Below are positions 33,212 through 44,153 of a stretch of 64,000 nt of DNA, in pieces. The stretch is from the NCBI RefSeq assembly GCF_030849505.1, contig NZ_JAUJFI010000004.1:22986-86985 (forward strand). Direction: 5' to 3'. The first letter of the stretch is position 1; each line of letters opens with the position of its first letter. The notes under the pieces were generated by a model, which did no database searches, was not told the DNA's origin, and worked only from the letters and a program-made list of their open reading frames with translations. Made by a program: the position numbers and the translations under genes. Source of the stretch: Azospirillum isscasi (GTDB lineage: Bacteria; Pseudomonadota; Alphaproteobacteria; Azospirillales; Azospirillaceae).

Positions 33212-33553
33212 TCAGGCGTTGGCGCCCGTCGCGATGCCCTTGTCGGCCAGCAGGGTCTGGAGTTCGCCCGACTCGTACATCTCGCGCACGATGTCGCAGC
33301 CGCCGACCAACTCGCCCTTGACGTAGAGCTGCGGGAAGGTCGGCCAGTTCGAATAGTCCTTCAGCCCCTGGCGCAGGCCCGGGTCCTCCAGGATGTTCAC
33401 GCCCTTGAACTTCACGCCGACGGTGCCGAGCACCTGGACGACGGCGGCGGAGAAGCCGCACTGCGGGAAGACGGGGGTGCCCTTCATGTACAGCACGACA
33501 TCGTTGCCCTTGATGTCCTGCTCGATCCGATCCTTGACGTTCTGGTCAACCAT
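33212..33553 (-). CDS. grxD: monothiol CGFS glutaredoxin
   Basis: A 113-residue Grx4-type glutaredoxin that carries and transfers [2Fe-2S] clusters rather than reducing disulfides. It shows VVLYMKGTPVFPQCGFS with the CGFS site at about 30-33, the WPTFPQLYVKGELVGGCDI region (cis-Pro and GG glutathione-binding loop) and normal length. The ATG at 33553 follows GAAGAAGG. It is the last gene of the purL-bolA-grxD group and lies just behind bolA; CGFS glutaredoxins form cluster-bridged complexes with BolA proteins, which fits this pairing. Confidence 0.96.
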   Translation of the reverse strand: MVDQNVKDRIEQDIKGNDVVLYMKGTPVFPQCGFSAAVVQVLGTVGVKFKGVNILEDPGLRQGLKDYSNWPTFPQLYVKGELVGGCDIVREMYESGELQTLLADKGIATGANA

Positions 33554-33618
33554 GTCTCTCGACCTTCTTCCGATGTAGTCGTGTCTTGGCTCAATCGCGT
33601 CTTGGCTTGGCTGCCGTC

Positions 33619-33858
33619 TCACGCGCCTTCCGGCACGGCGGTCGTCAGGGCCAGCGCGTGCAGTTCGCCGCCCATCTTACCCTGAAGCGCGGCGTAGACC
33701 ATCTGGTGCTGCTGCACGCGGGACTTGCCCTTGAAGGCCGCCGACGTGACCAGCGCGGCGTAGTGGTCGCCGTCGCCGCGCAGGTCGGCGATCTCCACCG
33801 TCGCGTCCGGAATGCCTTCCCTGATCAGCTTTTCGATCACCGCGGCTTCCATCGCCAT
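33619..33858 (-). CDS. BolA-family protein
   Basis: 79 residues with the class II KH-like BolA fold: MEAAVIEKLIREGIPDATVE, HYAALVTSAAFKGKSRVQQH (the conserved FxGKSxxxxH motif, His being a cluster ligand in BolA-glutaredoxin pairs) and MVYAALQGKMGGELHALALT. It is probably the iron-cluster-handling partner of the adjacent CGFS glutaredoxin. Several in-frame ATGs exist; 33858 gives the shortest form with a purine-rich site before it, while 33867 adds three residues. Confidence 0.92.
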   Translation of the reverse strand: MAMEAAVIEKLIREGIPDATVEIADLRGDGDHYAALVTSAAFKGKSRVQQHQMVYAALQGKMGGELHALALTTAVPEGA

Positions 33859-33983
33859 GGCCGTCATCCCGTTCCGTCTCACCATGCCCGTACGGGCCTC
33901 GCCGGTATAATTAGGCCGGGAGGCAAGGTTTGTCATCGGAGAAGCGACGACATTCCGCGGTGCGGAGCGTTGGCAGTGCTTGC

Positions 33984-34046
33984 TCCCCTCCCTGACCCTT
34001 CCCCCGCTGTTGCAGGGGAGGGAAGCGGGAAGGGTGGGGGCAAGGG
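33984..34046. repeat. GC-rich palindromic intergenic repeat, copy 3
   Basis: CTCCCCTCCCTGACCCTTCC on the left and GGGAAGGGTGGGGGCAAG on the right, with CCCGCTGTTGCAGGGGAGGG between. Same family as the elements near 11482 and 44632. Located between the purL terminator and bolA. Confidence 0.75.
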
Positions 34047-34057
34047 CGTGGGCACAA

Positions 34058-34094
34058 ACAAAAAGGCCGGGCGACGTGTCCGCCGCCCGGCCTT
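34058..34094 (-). terminator. intrinsic terminator behind purL
   Basis: Perfect 11-bp stem AAGGCCGGGCG / CGCCCGGCCTT with a 10-base loop and, on the minus strand, a T-run, about 20 bp past the purL stop. It separates purL from bolA-grxD transcription. Confidence 0.88.
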
Positions 34095-34115
34095 CCGTTC
34101 CTCAACCGCGTCCGA

Positions 34116-36328
<2,213 letters not shown>

Positions 36329-36332
<4 letters not shown>

Positions 36333-37033
36333 GACAGGGCCTCCACCAGACCGTCGAACATGGGCTTGCCGTCGGTGTTGCCGTGGAAGGCGGACACCGC
36401 GTCCTCGGGGTGCGGCATCAGGCCGAGCACGGTGCGCTTGGCGTTGAAGATGCCGGCGATGCTGTCCAGCGAACCGTTCGGGTTCCAGTCGTTCGGGTTC
36501 CAGCGCGGGTCGGCGCTGCCCTCGTCGCTGACGTAGCGGAAGGCCACCTGCCCCTCGCCGTCCAGACGCTTCACCGTCTCCGCGTCGGTCCAGTAGTTGC
36601 CGTCGCCGTGCGCCACGGGATAGCGGACGATCTGGCCCTTGCGGTACTTGGCGGTGAAGGGGCTGTCCGTGTTCTCCACCCGCAGGTGCACGGTGCGGCA
36701 GATGAACTTCAGCTTGGCGTTGCGCATCAGCGCGCCGGGCAGCAGCCCCGCCTCGGTGATGATCTGGAAGCCGTTGCAGATGCCGAGCACCCGCACGCCC
36801 TGATCGGCCCGCGCCTTGACCTCGCGCATGATCGGCGAGTGCGCCGCCATGGCGCCGGAGCGCAGATAGTCGCCATAGGAGAAGCCGCCCGGGACGAGGA
36901 TCAGATCGACCTTGGGCAGTTCGGTGTCGCGGTGCCAGACCAGATGCGGCTTGGTTCCGCTGGCGGCCTCCAGCGCGGCGACGGCGTCGCGTTCGCGGTT
37001 GGAGCCGGGGAAAACGATGACGGCGGCCTTCAT
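36329..37033 (-). CDS. purQ: phosphoribosylformylglycinamidine synthase subunit PurQ
   Basis: Class I glutamine amidotransferase that feeds ammonia to PurL. The 234 residues begin [16 protein letters not shown]. The nucleophile Cys is in [11 protein letters not shown] (about 89) and the His/Glu pair in [10 protein letters not shown]. An in-frame 15-bp duplication (36475-36504) gives WNPND followed by WNPNG where related proteins, as I recall, have one NPNG; it lies in a surface-type segment before the final catalytic part. The ATG at 37033 has a weak ribosome site. In many relatives purS lies directly upstream; here it is 5 kb away. Confidence 0.97.
36475..36504. repeat. 15-bp tandem duplication inside purQ
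   Basis: Two near-identical copies of CGTTCGGGTTCCAGT, differing only in the last base, keep the frame and double the WNPN peptide. Confidence 0.85.
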
Positions 37034-37143
37034 GGGGCTTGGAAAATCCGGCGTCGTGGGGGGAACGGTTCGAGGCCGGACACTAAAGGTCCGGCCCCGG
37101 CAAAGCAAGGGCAAGCGCCCCCCAATTCTCCCTTATCGGCCCC

Positions 37144-38373
37144 TCAGCGGAACGCCGGGGCGTCCCCTTCCGGGTAGGCGCTGATCTGGTGCAGCGCGAG
37201 GTCGGCCCCGCGGTGCTCCTCCTCCGCGTCGAGGCGGATGCCCACGGTCTTCTTCAGCAGGCCGTAGACCAGCAGGCCCGCCAGGAGGCCGAAGCCCGCC
37301 CCGCCCAGCGTCCCCACGATCTGCGCCGGCAGCGACACGCCGCCCATGCCGCCCAGGGCCTCCTGCCCGAAGACGCCGGCCAGGATGCCGCCGGTCAGGC
37401 CGCACAGCCCGTGCAGCGGCCAGACGCCCAGCACGTCGTCGATCTTCCAATTGATCTGGCACTTGTTGAAGGCCCAGACGAACAGCAGCCCGGCGAACCC
37501 GCCGGTGACCAGGGCGCCCAGCGGGTGCATCACGTCCGACCCGGCGCAGACCGCGACCAGCCCGGCCAGCGCGCCGTTGTGCACGAAGCCCGGATCGTTG
37601 CGGCTGATGACCAGCGAGGCGACGATGCCGCCGACCATCGCCATCAGCGAATTGATGGCGACCAGCCCGGACACGCCCTCCAGCGTCTGCGCGCTCATCA
37701 CGTTGAAGCCGAACCAGCCCACGGCCAGCACCCAGGCCCCCAGCGCCAGGAAGGGGATGTTCGACGGCGGAATGGCGACCAGCGACCCGTCGCGGCGGTA
37801 GCGCCCGCGCCGGTTGCCCAGCATCAGCACGGCGCCCAGCGCCACCCAGCCGCCGAAGGCGTGCACCACGACGGACCCCGCGAAATCGTGGAAGGGCTGG
37901 CCGAAGCTGGCCGTCATCCACTCCTGGAGGCCGAGCCGCGTGCCCCACACCGTGCCTTCCAGCGCCGGGTAGAAGAACGCGATCAGCAGCAGCGTGGCGC
38001 AGGCCTGCGGCCAGAACCGCGCCCGCTCCGCGATGCCGCCCGACACGATGGCGGGGACGGCGGCGGCGAAGGTTGCCAGGAAGAAGAACTTCACGAGGTC
38101 GTAGCCGTAGGCCGCGAAGCCCGCGGCGCCCTTGCCGACCAGCGTGTGCGCGTCGGCGAAGAAGTCCACGCCGTAGGCCACCGCGTAGCCGACGAAGAAG
38201 TAGGCGATGGTGGACATGGCAAAGTCCGACAGGATCTTCACCAGCGCGTTCACCTGGTTTTTCTCGCGGACGGTTCCGGCCTCCAGCAGAGCGAAGCCGC
38301 AATGCATGGCGAGCACCATCACGGCGCCGATGAGGATGAAAAGAACGTCTCCGCCGGTCTTCGCTGCACCCAT
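37144..38373 (-). CDS. amtB: ammonium transporter (Amt family)
   Basis: A 409-residue channel-type ammonium permease with 11 membrane segments and no evident signal peptide. Conserved features include DFAGSVVVHAFGG (first pore histidine), HNGALAGLVAVCAGSD and WPLHGLCGLTGGI (second pore histidine region). The ATG at 38373 follows GAAGG; the TTG at 38382 is less likely. No glnK/glnB gene is next to it, unlike the classical glnK-amtB unit, so this may be a second Amt copy. The upstream 50 bp are AT-rich and contain an inverted pair (TTTGCACAAACCTT and AAGGTTTGGGCAGA, about 30 bp apart) that could be an operator. Confidence 0.95.
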   Translation of the reverse strand: MGAAKTGGDVLFILIGAVMVLAMHCGFALLEAGTVREKNQVNALVKILSDFAMSTIAYFFVGYAVAYGVDFFADAHTLVGKGAAGFAAYGYDLVKFFFLATFAAAVPAIVSGGIAERARFWPQACATLLLIAFFYPALEGTVWGTRLGLQEWMTASFGQPFHDFAGSVVVHAFGGWVALGAVLMLGNRRGRYRRDGSLVAIPPSNIPFLALGAWVLAVGWFGFNVMSAQTLEGVSGLVAINSLMAMVGGIVASLVISRNDPGFVHNGALAGLVAVCAGSDVMHPLGALVTGGFAGLLFVWAFNKCQINWKIDDVLGVWPLHGLCGLTGGILAGVFGQEALGGMGGVSLPAQIVGTLGGAGFGLLAGLLVYGLLKKTVGIRLDAEEEHRGADLALHQISAYPEGDAPAFR

Positions 38374-38556
38374 TTTGCACAAACCTTCAGCATATGCCTA
38401 AAAATCGGTCATATTGATAAAGGTTTGGGCAGATTTATGCAAGCTTTGAATCGCTCCTTTCGCGAGCATCCGCTCCGGCGATGGCGCAAAAGGAAGGCAA
38501 AGCGCGTCCGTGGCGTCCGAAGGCGCTGCAAGCGGTGTGCCGCGGGGTGCGGGGGA

Positions 38557-39465
38557 TCAGGGGGGAGGCGGATCGCCGCCGGGCGCGGCCTCCGCGGCCT
38601 GCGCGGTCAGCCAGTCGCGGAACTGCGGCGTCTCGGTGTGGCCGCGCTGGCGGCTCTCCAGCAGGTAATAATGGCCGGACACCACGCCATTGCCGTCCAG
38701 GGGCGTCGTCAGCCGCCCGGTCTCCAGCGGGCGTTCCACGAACAGGCGGGGCACGATGGCGACGCCCAGCCCATCCTCCGCCGCCTGGATGGCGAAATAG
38801 GTGTGGTCCACCTCCATCCGGCTGCGGAAAGCATCCAGCTCCAGCCCGTGGGCCGTGCTCCAGGCCGGCAGCAGGTCGGCGCGGGCGCGGATGGTGATGA
38901 CCGTCCGGCGGGTCAGGTCGGCGGGGGTGCGCAGCGTGTCCAGACCTGGCAGGGACGGGCTGCACACCGGCACGCAGCGCTCCGGCATCAGGGGCAGCGG
39001 CTTCAGCCCGGCGAAATGGGCAGGGTCGCGGCGGATGGCGTAGTCGAAGGGCCGGCTGGTGTCGATCGGGCCGGGAGCGGTGGACAGCGACACCTCCAGC
39101 TCCGGAAAGCGCCGCTGGAACAGGGGCAGGCGCGGCAGCAGCCAGTGCATGGCGAAGGTCGGGATGCAGTCCACCCGCAGGGTCCGCCGCCCGCCGCCGT
39201 CCAGGAGCGTGTCGGTCGCCTGCTGGATCTCGGTGAACAGGTCGGCGATGCGGGTGAAATAGCGCGCGCCGGCCTCGGTCAGCCGGACCTGCCGCTGGCT
39301 GCGGTCGAACAGGGGGATGCCGAGGAACAGCTCCAGGCCGCGGATCTGGCGGCTGACCGCGCCGGGGGTGACGTTCAGCTCCTCCGCGGCGAGGCGGAAG
39401 CTGGAATGGCGGGCGGCGGCGACGAAGGCGCGCAGGGCGTTCAGCGGCGGGAAGCGGGAGGGCAT
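38557..39465 (-). CDS. LysR-family regulator, GcvA-like
   Basis: A 302-residue regulator. The N-terminal helix-turn-helix reads PPLNALRAFVAAARHSSFRL, AAEELNVTPGAVSRQIRGLE, typical of the GcvA branch. The C-terminal periplasmic-binding-like effector domain starts about residue 90 (LRVDCIPTFAMHWLLPRL). It is divergent from an MFS transporter gene across about 100 bp containing a GACAA-N5-TTGTC palindrome, so it probably controls that gene and itself. The ATG at 39465 is chosen over the upstream in-frame ATG at 39483 because the family starts with a short MPxxFPPLNALRAF segment. The effector is unknown. Confidence 0.92.
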   Translation of the reverse strand: MPSRFPPLNALRAFVAAARHSSFRLAAEELNVTPGAVSRQIRGLELFLGIPLFDRSQRQVRLTEAGARYFTRIADLFTEIQQATDTLLDGGGRRTLRVDCIPTFAMHWLLPRLPLFQRRFPELEVSLSTAPGPIDTSRPFDYAIRRDPAHFAGLKPLPLMPERCVPVCSPSLPGLDTLRTPADLTRRTVITIRARADLLPAWSTAHGLELDAFRSRMEVDHTYFAIQAAEDGLGVAIVPRLFVERPLETGRLTTPLDGNGVVSGHYYLLESRQRGHTETPQFRDWLTAQAAEAAPGGDPPPP

Positions 39466-39495
39466 CCGTTGAGTTTTTCTCACCGGTCGGCGGAA

Positions 39496-39510
39496 GACAA
39501 GTCGTTTGTC
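39496..39510. promoter_or_regulatory. candidate LysR-type binding site
   Basis: GACAA-GTCGT-TTGTC, an interrupted palindrome in the 100-bp region between the divergent LysR and MFS genes. It has the size and dyad form of a LysR box, though it lacks the strict T-N11-A frame. Confidence 0.5.
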
Positions 39511-39568
39511 GGTTTCCTACCGGCTGGCTAGGGTGCGCCCGTTCCTTCCGTCGCTCCTTCGGTCCGTC

Positions 39569-40744
39569 ATGTCGCACATCACCCGCAGGCTGGTCTGGTT
39601 CCTCGGCGTCTCGCAGCTTCTGTGCTGGGGGATTTCCTATTACCTGATCGCGATCTTCGGAAACCCCATGGCCGCCGACCTGGGCTTGAGCCTGCCGGTG
39701 GCCTTCGGCGGCTTCACGGCGGCGCTGCTGGTGATGGGGGTGGTGTCGGGCAGCGTCGGGCGGGCCATCGACCGCTGGGGCGGACGCCCGGTGATGGTCG
39801 CGGGCTCGCTTCTGACGGCGGTGGGGTGCCTGGGGCTGGCGGCCTCCACGGGGCTGGTGAGCTACTACGCCTCCTGGCTGGTGCTGGGGCTGGCCATGCG
39901 GGCGAGCCTGTACGAGGCGGCCTTCGCCGCCCTGGCCCGGCTGGGCGGGCCGCAGGCGCGGCGGCCCATTTCGCAGATCACCCTGCTGGGCGGGCTGGCC
40001 TCCACGGTGCTGTGGCCGGTGGGGCAGGCGATGGCCGACGCCTGGGGCTGGCGCGGCGCCCTGGTCGCCTACGCCGTCATCGCGCTTCTGACCGTCCCGC
40101 TGCACGCCGCCATTCCCTCCGACCGCTATGTGCGGGAGGCGGGACCGGCGGGGGGCACGCCGTCCGGGGCGGGAGACCCGCGGCGGCGGAGCTGGGTCGC
40201 GCCGCTGTTCTACATGGTGATGACGACGGCGGTGGGGGTGCTGACCTCGGCGATGTCGGCGCACATGATCGGCATCCTGGTCGGGCTGGGGGCGGCGCCC
40301 GCGGCGGCGGTGTGGATCTCCACGGTCCGCGGCGTCGGCCAGTCCTCGGCCCGGCTGTGCGAGGTGCTGTCGGGCGCCCGCCTGCACCCCACGGCCCTGG
40401 CCCTGCTCGCCTGCGGCCTGCTGCTGCCCGGCTTCCTGATCGGGCTGTGGAGCGGCGAGGTGCTGGCCGCGGGGGTTGCCTTTTCCCTGCTGTTCGGGGC
40501 CGGCGCCGGGCTGGCGACCATCGTGCGCGGCACGCTGCCGCTGGTGCTGTTCGACCCGCTGAGCTATGGCCGGACGGTCGGGCGGCTGCTGGTGCCGAGC
40601 TTCTACGCCGCCGCCCTGGCGCCCATGGGCTATGCGGTGATCATCGAGCGGGCGGGGGAGACGGCGGCGCTGCTGCTGTCCGCGGTGCTTGCGGTCGTGG
40701 CGGTGGCGGCGGCGGGCGTGCTGTGGGCGTCCTGCCGCCGTTGA
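39569..40744 (+). CDS. major facilitator superfamily transporter
   Basis: A 391-residue permease with 12 predicted membrane segments in two halves and the MFS loop 2-3 signature around GRAIDRWGGRPVMVAG. The substrate is unknown; similar proteins include exporters of drugs or small metabolites. The ATG at 39569 (MSHITRRLVWFLGVSQLL) gives a proper first membrane helix; the frame is open upstream but that part is not hydrophobic. It is divergent from the LysR gene, its likely regulator. The stop lies 20 bp before the end of the convergent MOSC gene. Confidence 0.86.
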   Translation: MSHITRRLVWFLGVSQLLCWGISYYLIAIFGNPMAADLGLSLPVAFGGFTAALLVMGVVSGSVGRAIDRWGGRPVMVAGSLLTAVGCLGLAASTGLVSYYASWLVLGLAMRASLYEAAFAALARLGGPQARRPISQITLLGGLASTVLWPVGQAMADAWGWRGALVAYAVIALLTVPLHAAIPSDRYVREAGPAGGTPSGAGDPRRRSWVAPLFYMVMTTAVGVLTSAMSAHMIGILVGLGAAPAAAVWISTVRGVGQSSARLCEVLSGARLHPTALALLACGLLLPGFLIGLWSGEVLAAGVAFSLLFGAGAGLATIVRGTLPLVLFDPLSYGRTVGRLLVPSFYAAALAPMGYAVIIERAGETAALLLSAVLAVVAVAAAGVLWASCRR

Positions 40745-40753
40745 GCGGTCAAA

Positions 40754-40781
40754 CCGCCGCCGTTCAGCCGCCGCCGTTCAG
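40754..40781. repeat. 14-bp tandem duplication at the end of the MOSC gene
   Basis: Two perfect copies of CCGCCGCCGTTCAG. As the unit is not a multiple of three, the second copy is read in a different frame from the first and supplies the stop codon of the MOSC gene. Confidence 0.9.
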
Positions 40782-41456
40782 CCGCTTGGTCCAGTCCTCT
40801 ACCCCGCCCTGCATCAGCCGGCGTTCCGCCAGGGTGCGCCAGCTCTGGGCCAGCACGGGCAGGGCGGCCATCTCCGCCAGAGCCTCGCGGTTCAGCGTGT
40901 CCACATAGAGGACGTGCAGCAGACGGGCGAGCGGCCATTGCGGGTAAGGGCGCTCCACCAGCGCCAGCCGGTCGCCGGGGCCGATCGCGCCCGGCTCCGG
41001 CACGCGATAGTACCAGCCGGTGCGCCCGGTGGTCTGGACGCGCTTCGCCATGTCGGGCACGCCGAAGCGGTGGTTCAGCTTCCAGCACGGCTGGCGGGCC
41101 TGGGCGACCTCCAGCAGGGCGGTGCCGGCGCGGAAGCGGTCGCCGACGCAGACGTCGGCCTCGGTCAGGCCCAGCGTGGCGAGGTTTTCGCCGAAGGCGC
41201 CGGGCTGGCCGAGCAGCGGCACGTCCCCGCCCAACTCGTTTCGCCACGCCGGGTGGTGGTCCAGCGGGTAGTGGTGGATGGCCTTGTCCGGCCCGCCATG
41301 GACGCGGCGGTCGGCCTGCTCGTCGTCCAGGAAGCCTTCGGGGCCGACGGCGCGCGGGCCGTCCACCGGGAGCTTGGCGATGGCGCTGGTCCGCCCCGCC
41401 GGGCCGAAGGGGGCGACCTTGCCGACGAGGACGGCGCTGATGGTGGTCTCGGTCAA
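40764..41456 (-). CDS. MOSC-domain protein, YiiM-like
   Basis: A 230-residue protein with a MOSC beta-barrel: ISAVLVGKVAPFG, the HGGPDKAIHHYPLDHH segment, GAFGENLATLGL and the invariant-cysteine region QARQPCWKLNHRFG. MOSC proteins bind molybdenum cofactor or move sulfur. The YiiM type in E. coli reduces N-hydroxylated bases such as 6-hydroxylaminopurine, which would suit its pairing with a base-excision DNA glycosylase. It starts with a TTG at 41456 that overlaps the glycosylase stop (TTGA), with AAGGAG just before it. The C-terminus ends in a 14-bp duplication. Confidence 0.87.
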   Translation of the reverse strand: MTETTISAVLVGKVAPFGPAGRTSAIAKLPVDGPRAVGPEGFLDDEQADRRVHGGPDKAIHHYPLDHHPAWRNELGGDVPLLGQPGAFGENLATLGLTEADVCVGDRFRAGTALLEVAQARQPCWKLNHRFGVPDMAKRVQTTGRTGWYYRVPEPGAIGPGDRLALVERPYPQWPLARLLHVLYVDTLNREALAEMAALPVLAQSWRTLAERRLMQGGVEDWTKRLNGGG

Positions 41457-42106
41457 AGCCTCTCCTTTTCTTTGGGGGTCTTCTTTCCTTTGGGCGTCTT
41501 CATGGCCTTGGCCTGCTCTTGCAGGGCCACGTAATGGTGCCAGACCAGCTTGGCGGCAAGGCTGCGGTGCGGGCGCCAGGGTTCGGCCACGGCGAGAAGC
41601 TGCGCCGGGGTGGGCTTCTCGGCCCAGCCCTTCAGCCGCTGCACGCCCAACTGGATGGCGAGGTCGCCCACCGGCCAGATGTCGGGCCGTTCCATGGCCA
41701 TCATCAGGTAGATTTCGGCGGTCCAGCGCCCGATGCCCTTCAGCGCGACCAGGGCCGCGATGGCCTCCTCGTCGTCCATGCCGTGAATGGCGTCGAAGTC
41801 CAGCCCTCCGTCCGCGACGGTCCGGGCCAGCCCGCGGGCATAGCCGATCTTCTGGCGCGACAGGCCGCAGGCCCGCAGATCCTCGTCGGGCAGGGCCAGG
41901 ATGGCGTCGGGAGTCACCACCCCGACCATGCCCTGGAGCTTCGCCCACAGCGCGGCGGCGACCGTGGTGGACAATTGCTGCTCGATGATCAGGCAGAGCA
42001 GGCCGGAGAAGCCCCCCGGACGGCGGAAGTCGCGGACCGTGGGGCCGCCGACGCGCAGGGACTCGGCGAAGATCGGGTCGAGGGACGAGAGATGGTCGAT
42101 GGACAT
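41453..42106 (-). CDS. DNA-3-methyladenine glycosylase II (AlkA/HhH-GPD type)
   Basis: A 217-residue base-excision enzyme that removes alkylated bases. The helix-hairpin-helix motif and catalytic aspartate are visible in LVALKGIGRWTAEIYLMMA and DIWPVGDLAI (Asp at about 145). Other family residues include LIIEQQLSTTVAAALW. It is shorter than E. coli AlkA, lacking the N-terminal TBP-like domain, as in many proteobacteria. A Lys-rich tail (KTPKGKKTPKEKERL) contains a KTPK direct repeat. The ATG at 42106 is chosen; the longer frame passes through the purS terminator. It is coupled to the MOSC gene by a 4-bp overlap. Confidence 0.92.
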   Translation of the reverse strand: MSIDHLSSLDPIFAESLRVGGPTVRDFRRPGGFSGLLCLIIEQQLSTTVAAALWAKLQGMVGVVTPDAILALPDEDLRACGLSRQKIGYARGLARTVADGGLDFDAIHGMDDEEAIAALVALKGIGRWTAEIYLMMAMERPDIWPVGDLAIQLGVQRLKGWAEKPTPAQLLAVAEPWRPHRSLAAKLVWHHYVALQEQAKAMKTPKGKKTPKEKERL

Positions 42107-42115
42107 GGTGGAACG

Positions 42116-42154
42116 AAAATGGGGGATGCGCGGCGGTTGCGCATCCCCCATTTT
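42116..42154 (-). terminator. intrinsic terminator behind purS
   Basis: Perfect 16-bp stem AAAATGGGGGATGCGC / GCGCATCCCCCATTTT with a seven-base loop, about 60 bp past the purS stop. The T-runs at both ends would let it work on either strand. It isolates purC-purS from the alkA gene. Confidence 0.92.
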
Positions 42155-42185
42155 CCGACAGGCAGGATTGAGCGCGGCGGCCTCG

Positions 42186-42225
42186 GGCCACCGGTTCTCA
42201 GGCCACCGCTTCTCAGGCCACCAGC
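42186..42225. repeat. 15-bp tandem repeat over the purS stop codon
   Basis: GGCCACCGGTTCTCA, GGCCACCGCTTCTCA and a partial third unit GGCCACCAGCT. On the minus strand each full unit carries GCC TGA, so the purS stop is repeated in frame 15 bp later. Confidence 0.88.
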
Positions 42226-42455
42226 TCGATCGCGTAGTCTTCGATCACGGTGTTGGCCAGCAGCTTGGTGCACATGGCCTCGACCTCCTTGCGGGCGGCG
42301 GCCTCGTCGGTGCTCTTGAGCTGAAGCTCGATGACCTTGCCGGCGCGGACGTCCTCGACGCCGTCGAAGCCCAGCGTGTGCAGCGCGTGCGCGATGGCCT
42401 TGCCCTGGGGGTCGAGAACGCCGCGCTTGAGGGTGACGTGAACCTTCGCCTTCAT
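42213..42455 (-). CDS. purS: phosphoribosylformylglycinamidine synthase subunit PurS
   Basis: An 80-residue small subunit that bridges PurL and PurQ in FGAM synthase. The sequence MKAKVHVTLKRGVLDPQGKA, GFDGVEDVRAGKVIEL and the C-terminal TVIEDYAIELVA are typical, as is the length. It lies 46 bp behind purC and is followed by a strong terminator instead of purQ. Its stop codon lies in a 15-bp tandem repeat. Confidence 0.97.
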   Translation of the reverse strand: MKAKVHVTLKRGVLDPQGKAIAHALHTLGFDGVEDVRAGKVIELQLKSTDEAAARKEVEAMCTKLLANTVIEDYAIELVA

Positions 42456-42501
42456 CGGATGTCCGCTCGCTTGATGGTGCTGATGGATAGGGGGTAAGGG
42501 A

Positions 42502-43266
42502 TTACTGGACGGTCTTGGGACCCTTGACGTCCACCGGGCCGCCTTCGGGCAGGATGCCGAGGCGCCGGGCGACCTCCTGGTACGCCTCCTCGACCTTGCC
42601 GAGGTCCTGGCGGAAGCGGTCCTTGTCCAGCTTCTCGTTGGTCTTGATGTCCCACAGGCGGCAGTTGTCCGGGCTGATCTCGTCGGCCAGGACGATGCGC
42701 ATCTCCTCGTTCTCCCACAGCCGGCCGAACTCCAGCTTGAAGTCCACCAGCCGCAGGCCGATGCCGAGGAAGAGGCCCGACAGATAGTCGTTCACGCGCA
42801 AGGACAGCGCCACCATGTCGTCGAGATCCTGCGGAGCCGCCCAGCCGAAGGCCGTGATGTGCTCCTCGGTGACCATGGGATTGTTCAGCTCGTCGGACTT
42901 GTAATAATACTCGATGATCGAGCGCGGCAGCGGGGTCCCCTCCGGGATGCCGAAGCGCTTGGACAGCGAGCCGGCGGCGGTGTTGCGCACGACCAGCTCG
43001 ATGGGGATGATCTCGACCTCGCGAACCAGCTGCTCGCGCATGTTCAGGCGCCGCACGAAGTGGGTCGGCACGCCGATTTCCGACAGGCGGCTCATCAGGT
43101 ATTCGGAGATGCGGTTGTTCAGCACCCCCTTGCCGGTGATGATGCCCTTCTTCTGGTTGTTGAAGGCGGTCGCGTCGTCCTTGAAGTACTGCACCAGCGT
43201 GCCCGGCTCCGGCCCTTCGAACAGAACCTTCGCCTTGCCTTCATAGATGCGCCGACGTCGTGTCAT
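42502..43266 (-). CDS. purC: phosphoribosylaminoimidazole-succinocarboxamide synthase
   Basis: SAICAR synthetase: joins aspartate to CAIR with ATP in purine synthesis. The 254 residues begin [20 protein letters not shown]. They contain the ATP-grasp-like segments [32 protein letters not shown] and the aspartate-binding [10 protein letters not shown] plus [14 protein letters not shown]. The ATG at 43266 gives the normal start. It is the first gene of the purC-purS unit, with about 110 bp between it and the NRDE gene. Confidence 0.97.
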   Translation of the reverse strand: MTRRRRIYEGKAKVLFEGPEPGTLVQYFKDDATAFNNQKKGIITGKGVLNNRISEYLMSRLSEIGVPTHFVRRLNMREQLVREVEIIPIELVVRNTAAGSLSKRFGIPEGTPLPRSIIEYYYKSDELNNPMVTEEHITAFGWAAPQDLDDMVALSLRVNDYLSGLFLGIGLRLVDFKLEFGRLWENEEMRIVLADEISPDNCRLWDIKTNEKLDKDRFRQDLGKVEEAYQEVARRLGILPEGGPVDVKGPKTVQ

Positions 43267-43376
43267 GAGAGATCGTCCAAAAACGTGTAGCCCGGGCTGG
43301 CGGGTCACCGGTCCAGGGGATATGCACGAGTGATATAGCAAGCTGGCCCAGGGAACACAATGCGCGGGGGGCGGCC

Positions 43377-44153
43377 TCAGCCCAACGCGACCGGCTCCCA
43401 CGCCGCCTCGTGAGGACGGCCCGCGGCGAAGTGCCAGACGGGGTCCAGATCCGGGCGCTCCACGGCGGGCAGGGCGATCAGCGCGCTGGACACCGTGCCG
43501 AAACCGGTCGGCAGCCGGAAGTTCATCGCCCCGCGCTCGCCCCGCTCGCCGTCCCAGATGCGGCTCGCCAGCAGGTCCGGCCAGCCGCCCCACAGGGTCC
43601 CGGTGCCGCCCTGTTCCGGGTCGGGCGGTGCGGCGTGGCGGAACAGGGGCAGGTACTGGGCCTGCCGCGGGTCCTCCGCCACGTCGTCCAGGTCGCTGGC
43701 GGTGATCATGTGCACGCCTTCGGGGATCTCGATCACCTCCGGACGGTTGCGGGGGGAAGGGCCGCGGTGGACCAGCAGCCGGGCGTCGCGGTTGTCGGCG
43801 ATCAGCAGGTTGAAGGGGCGGTAGGCCCGCGTGTCGAGCTGCGCCATGGCCAGCGCCGCCTCCGCCGCGTCGGCGAAGTCCAGCGCGTCCAGCACCAGCT
43901 CGCCGCGCGACCGCTTGCCGGCCTCCGGTCCCAGCGTGCCCATGCGGTTCAGCACCGCGGCGACCACGCCCTCGTCGTTCAGGCCCAGCCAGGAGCCTCC
44001 GGCCAGTTCGTCCAGCCCGGCGACGACGTTGGGGCGGTCGGGCCAGTGGCGCGCCGGGGCCTGCCACGGGCGTCCGGCCATCTCGTCCCGGTTGGCGCCC
44101 AGGATCAGGGGCCATGTTGCGTCCGGTCGTCGCAGGAGGATCACGCTGCACAT
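43377..44153 (-). CDS. NRDE-family (TANGO2-like) protein
   Basis: A 258-residue protein of the NRDE/TANGO2 family: MCSVIL at the start, with Cys2 as candidate N-terminal nucleophile, the name-giving [10 protein letters not shown] at about 19-28, and [19 protein letters not shown] near 52. Eukaryotic TANGO2 is linked to Golgi organisation and to heme or acyl-CoA handling; in bacteria a role in heme movement has been proposed. The start at 44153 removes a 51-residue upstream extension that would cover the divergent promoter. It lies between purC and the divergent zeta-subunit gene. Confidence 0.9.
   Translation of the reverse strand: MCSVILLRRPDATWPLILGANRDEMAGRPWQAPARHWPDRPNVVAGLDELAGGSWLGLNDEGVVAAVLNRMGTLGPEAGKRSRGELVLDALDFADAAEAALAMAQLDTRAYRPFNLLIADNRDARLLVHRGPSPRNRPEVIEIPEGVHMITASDLDDVAEDPRQAQYLPLFRHAAPPDPEQGGTGTLWGGWPDLLASRIWDGERGERGAMNFRLPTGFGTVSSALIALPAVERPDLDPVWHFAAGRPHEAAWEPVALG

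Noticed and set aside
38435..40387. 650-residue minus-strand ORF across the LysR and MFS genes
   Set aside because: It overlaps two recognised genes in other frames and its product is low-complexity.
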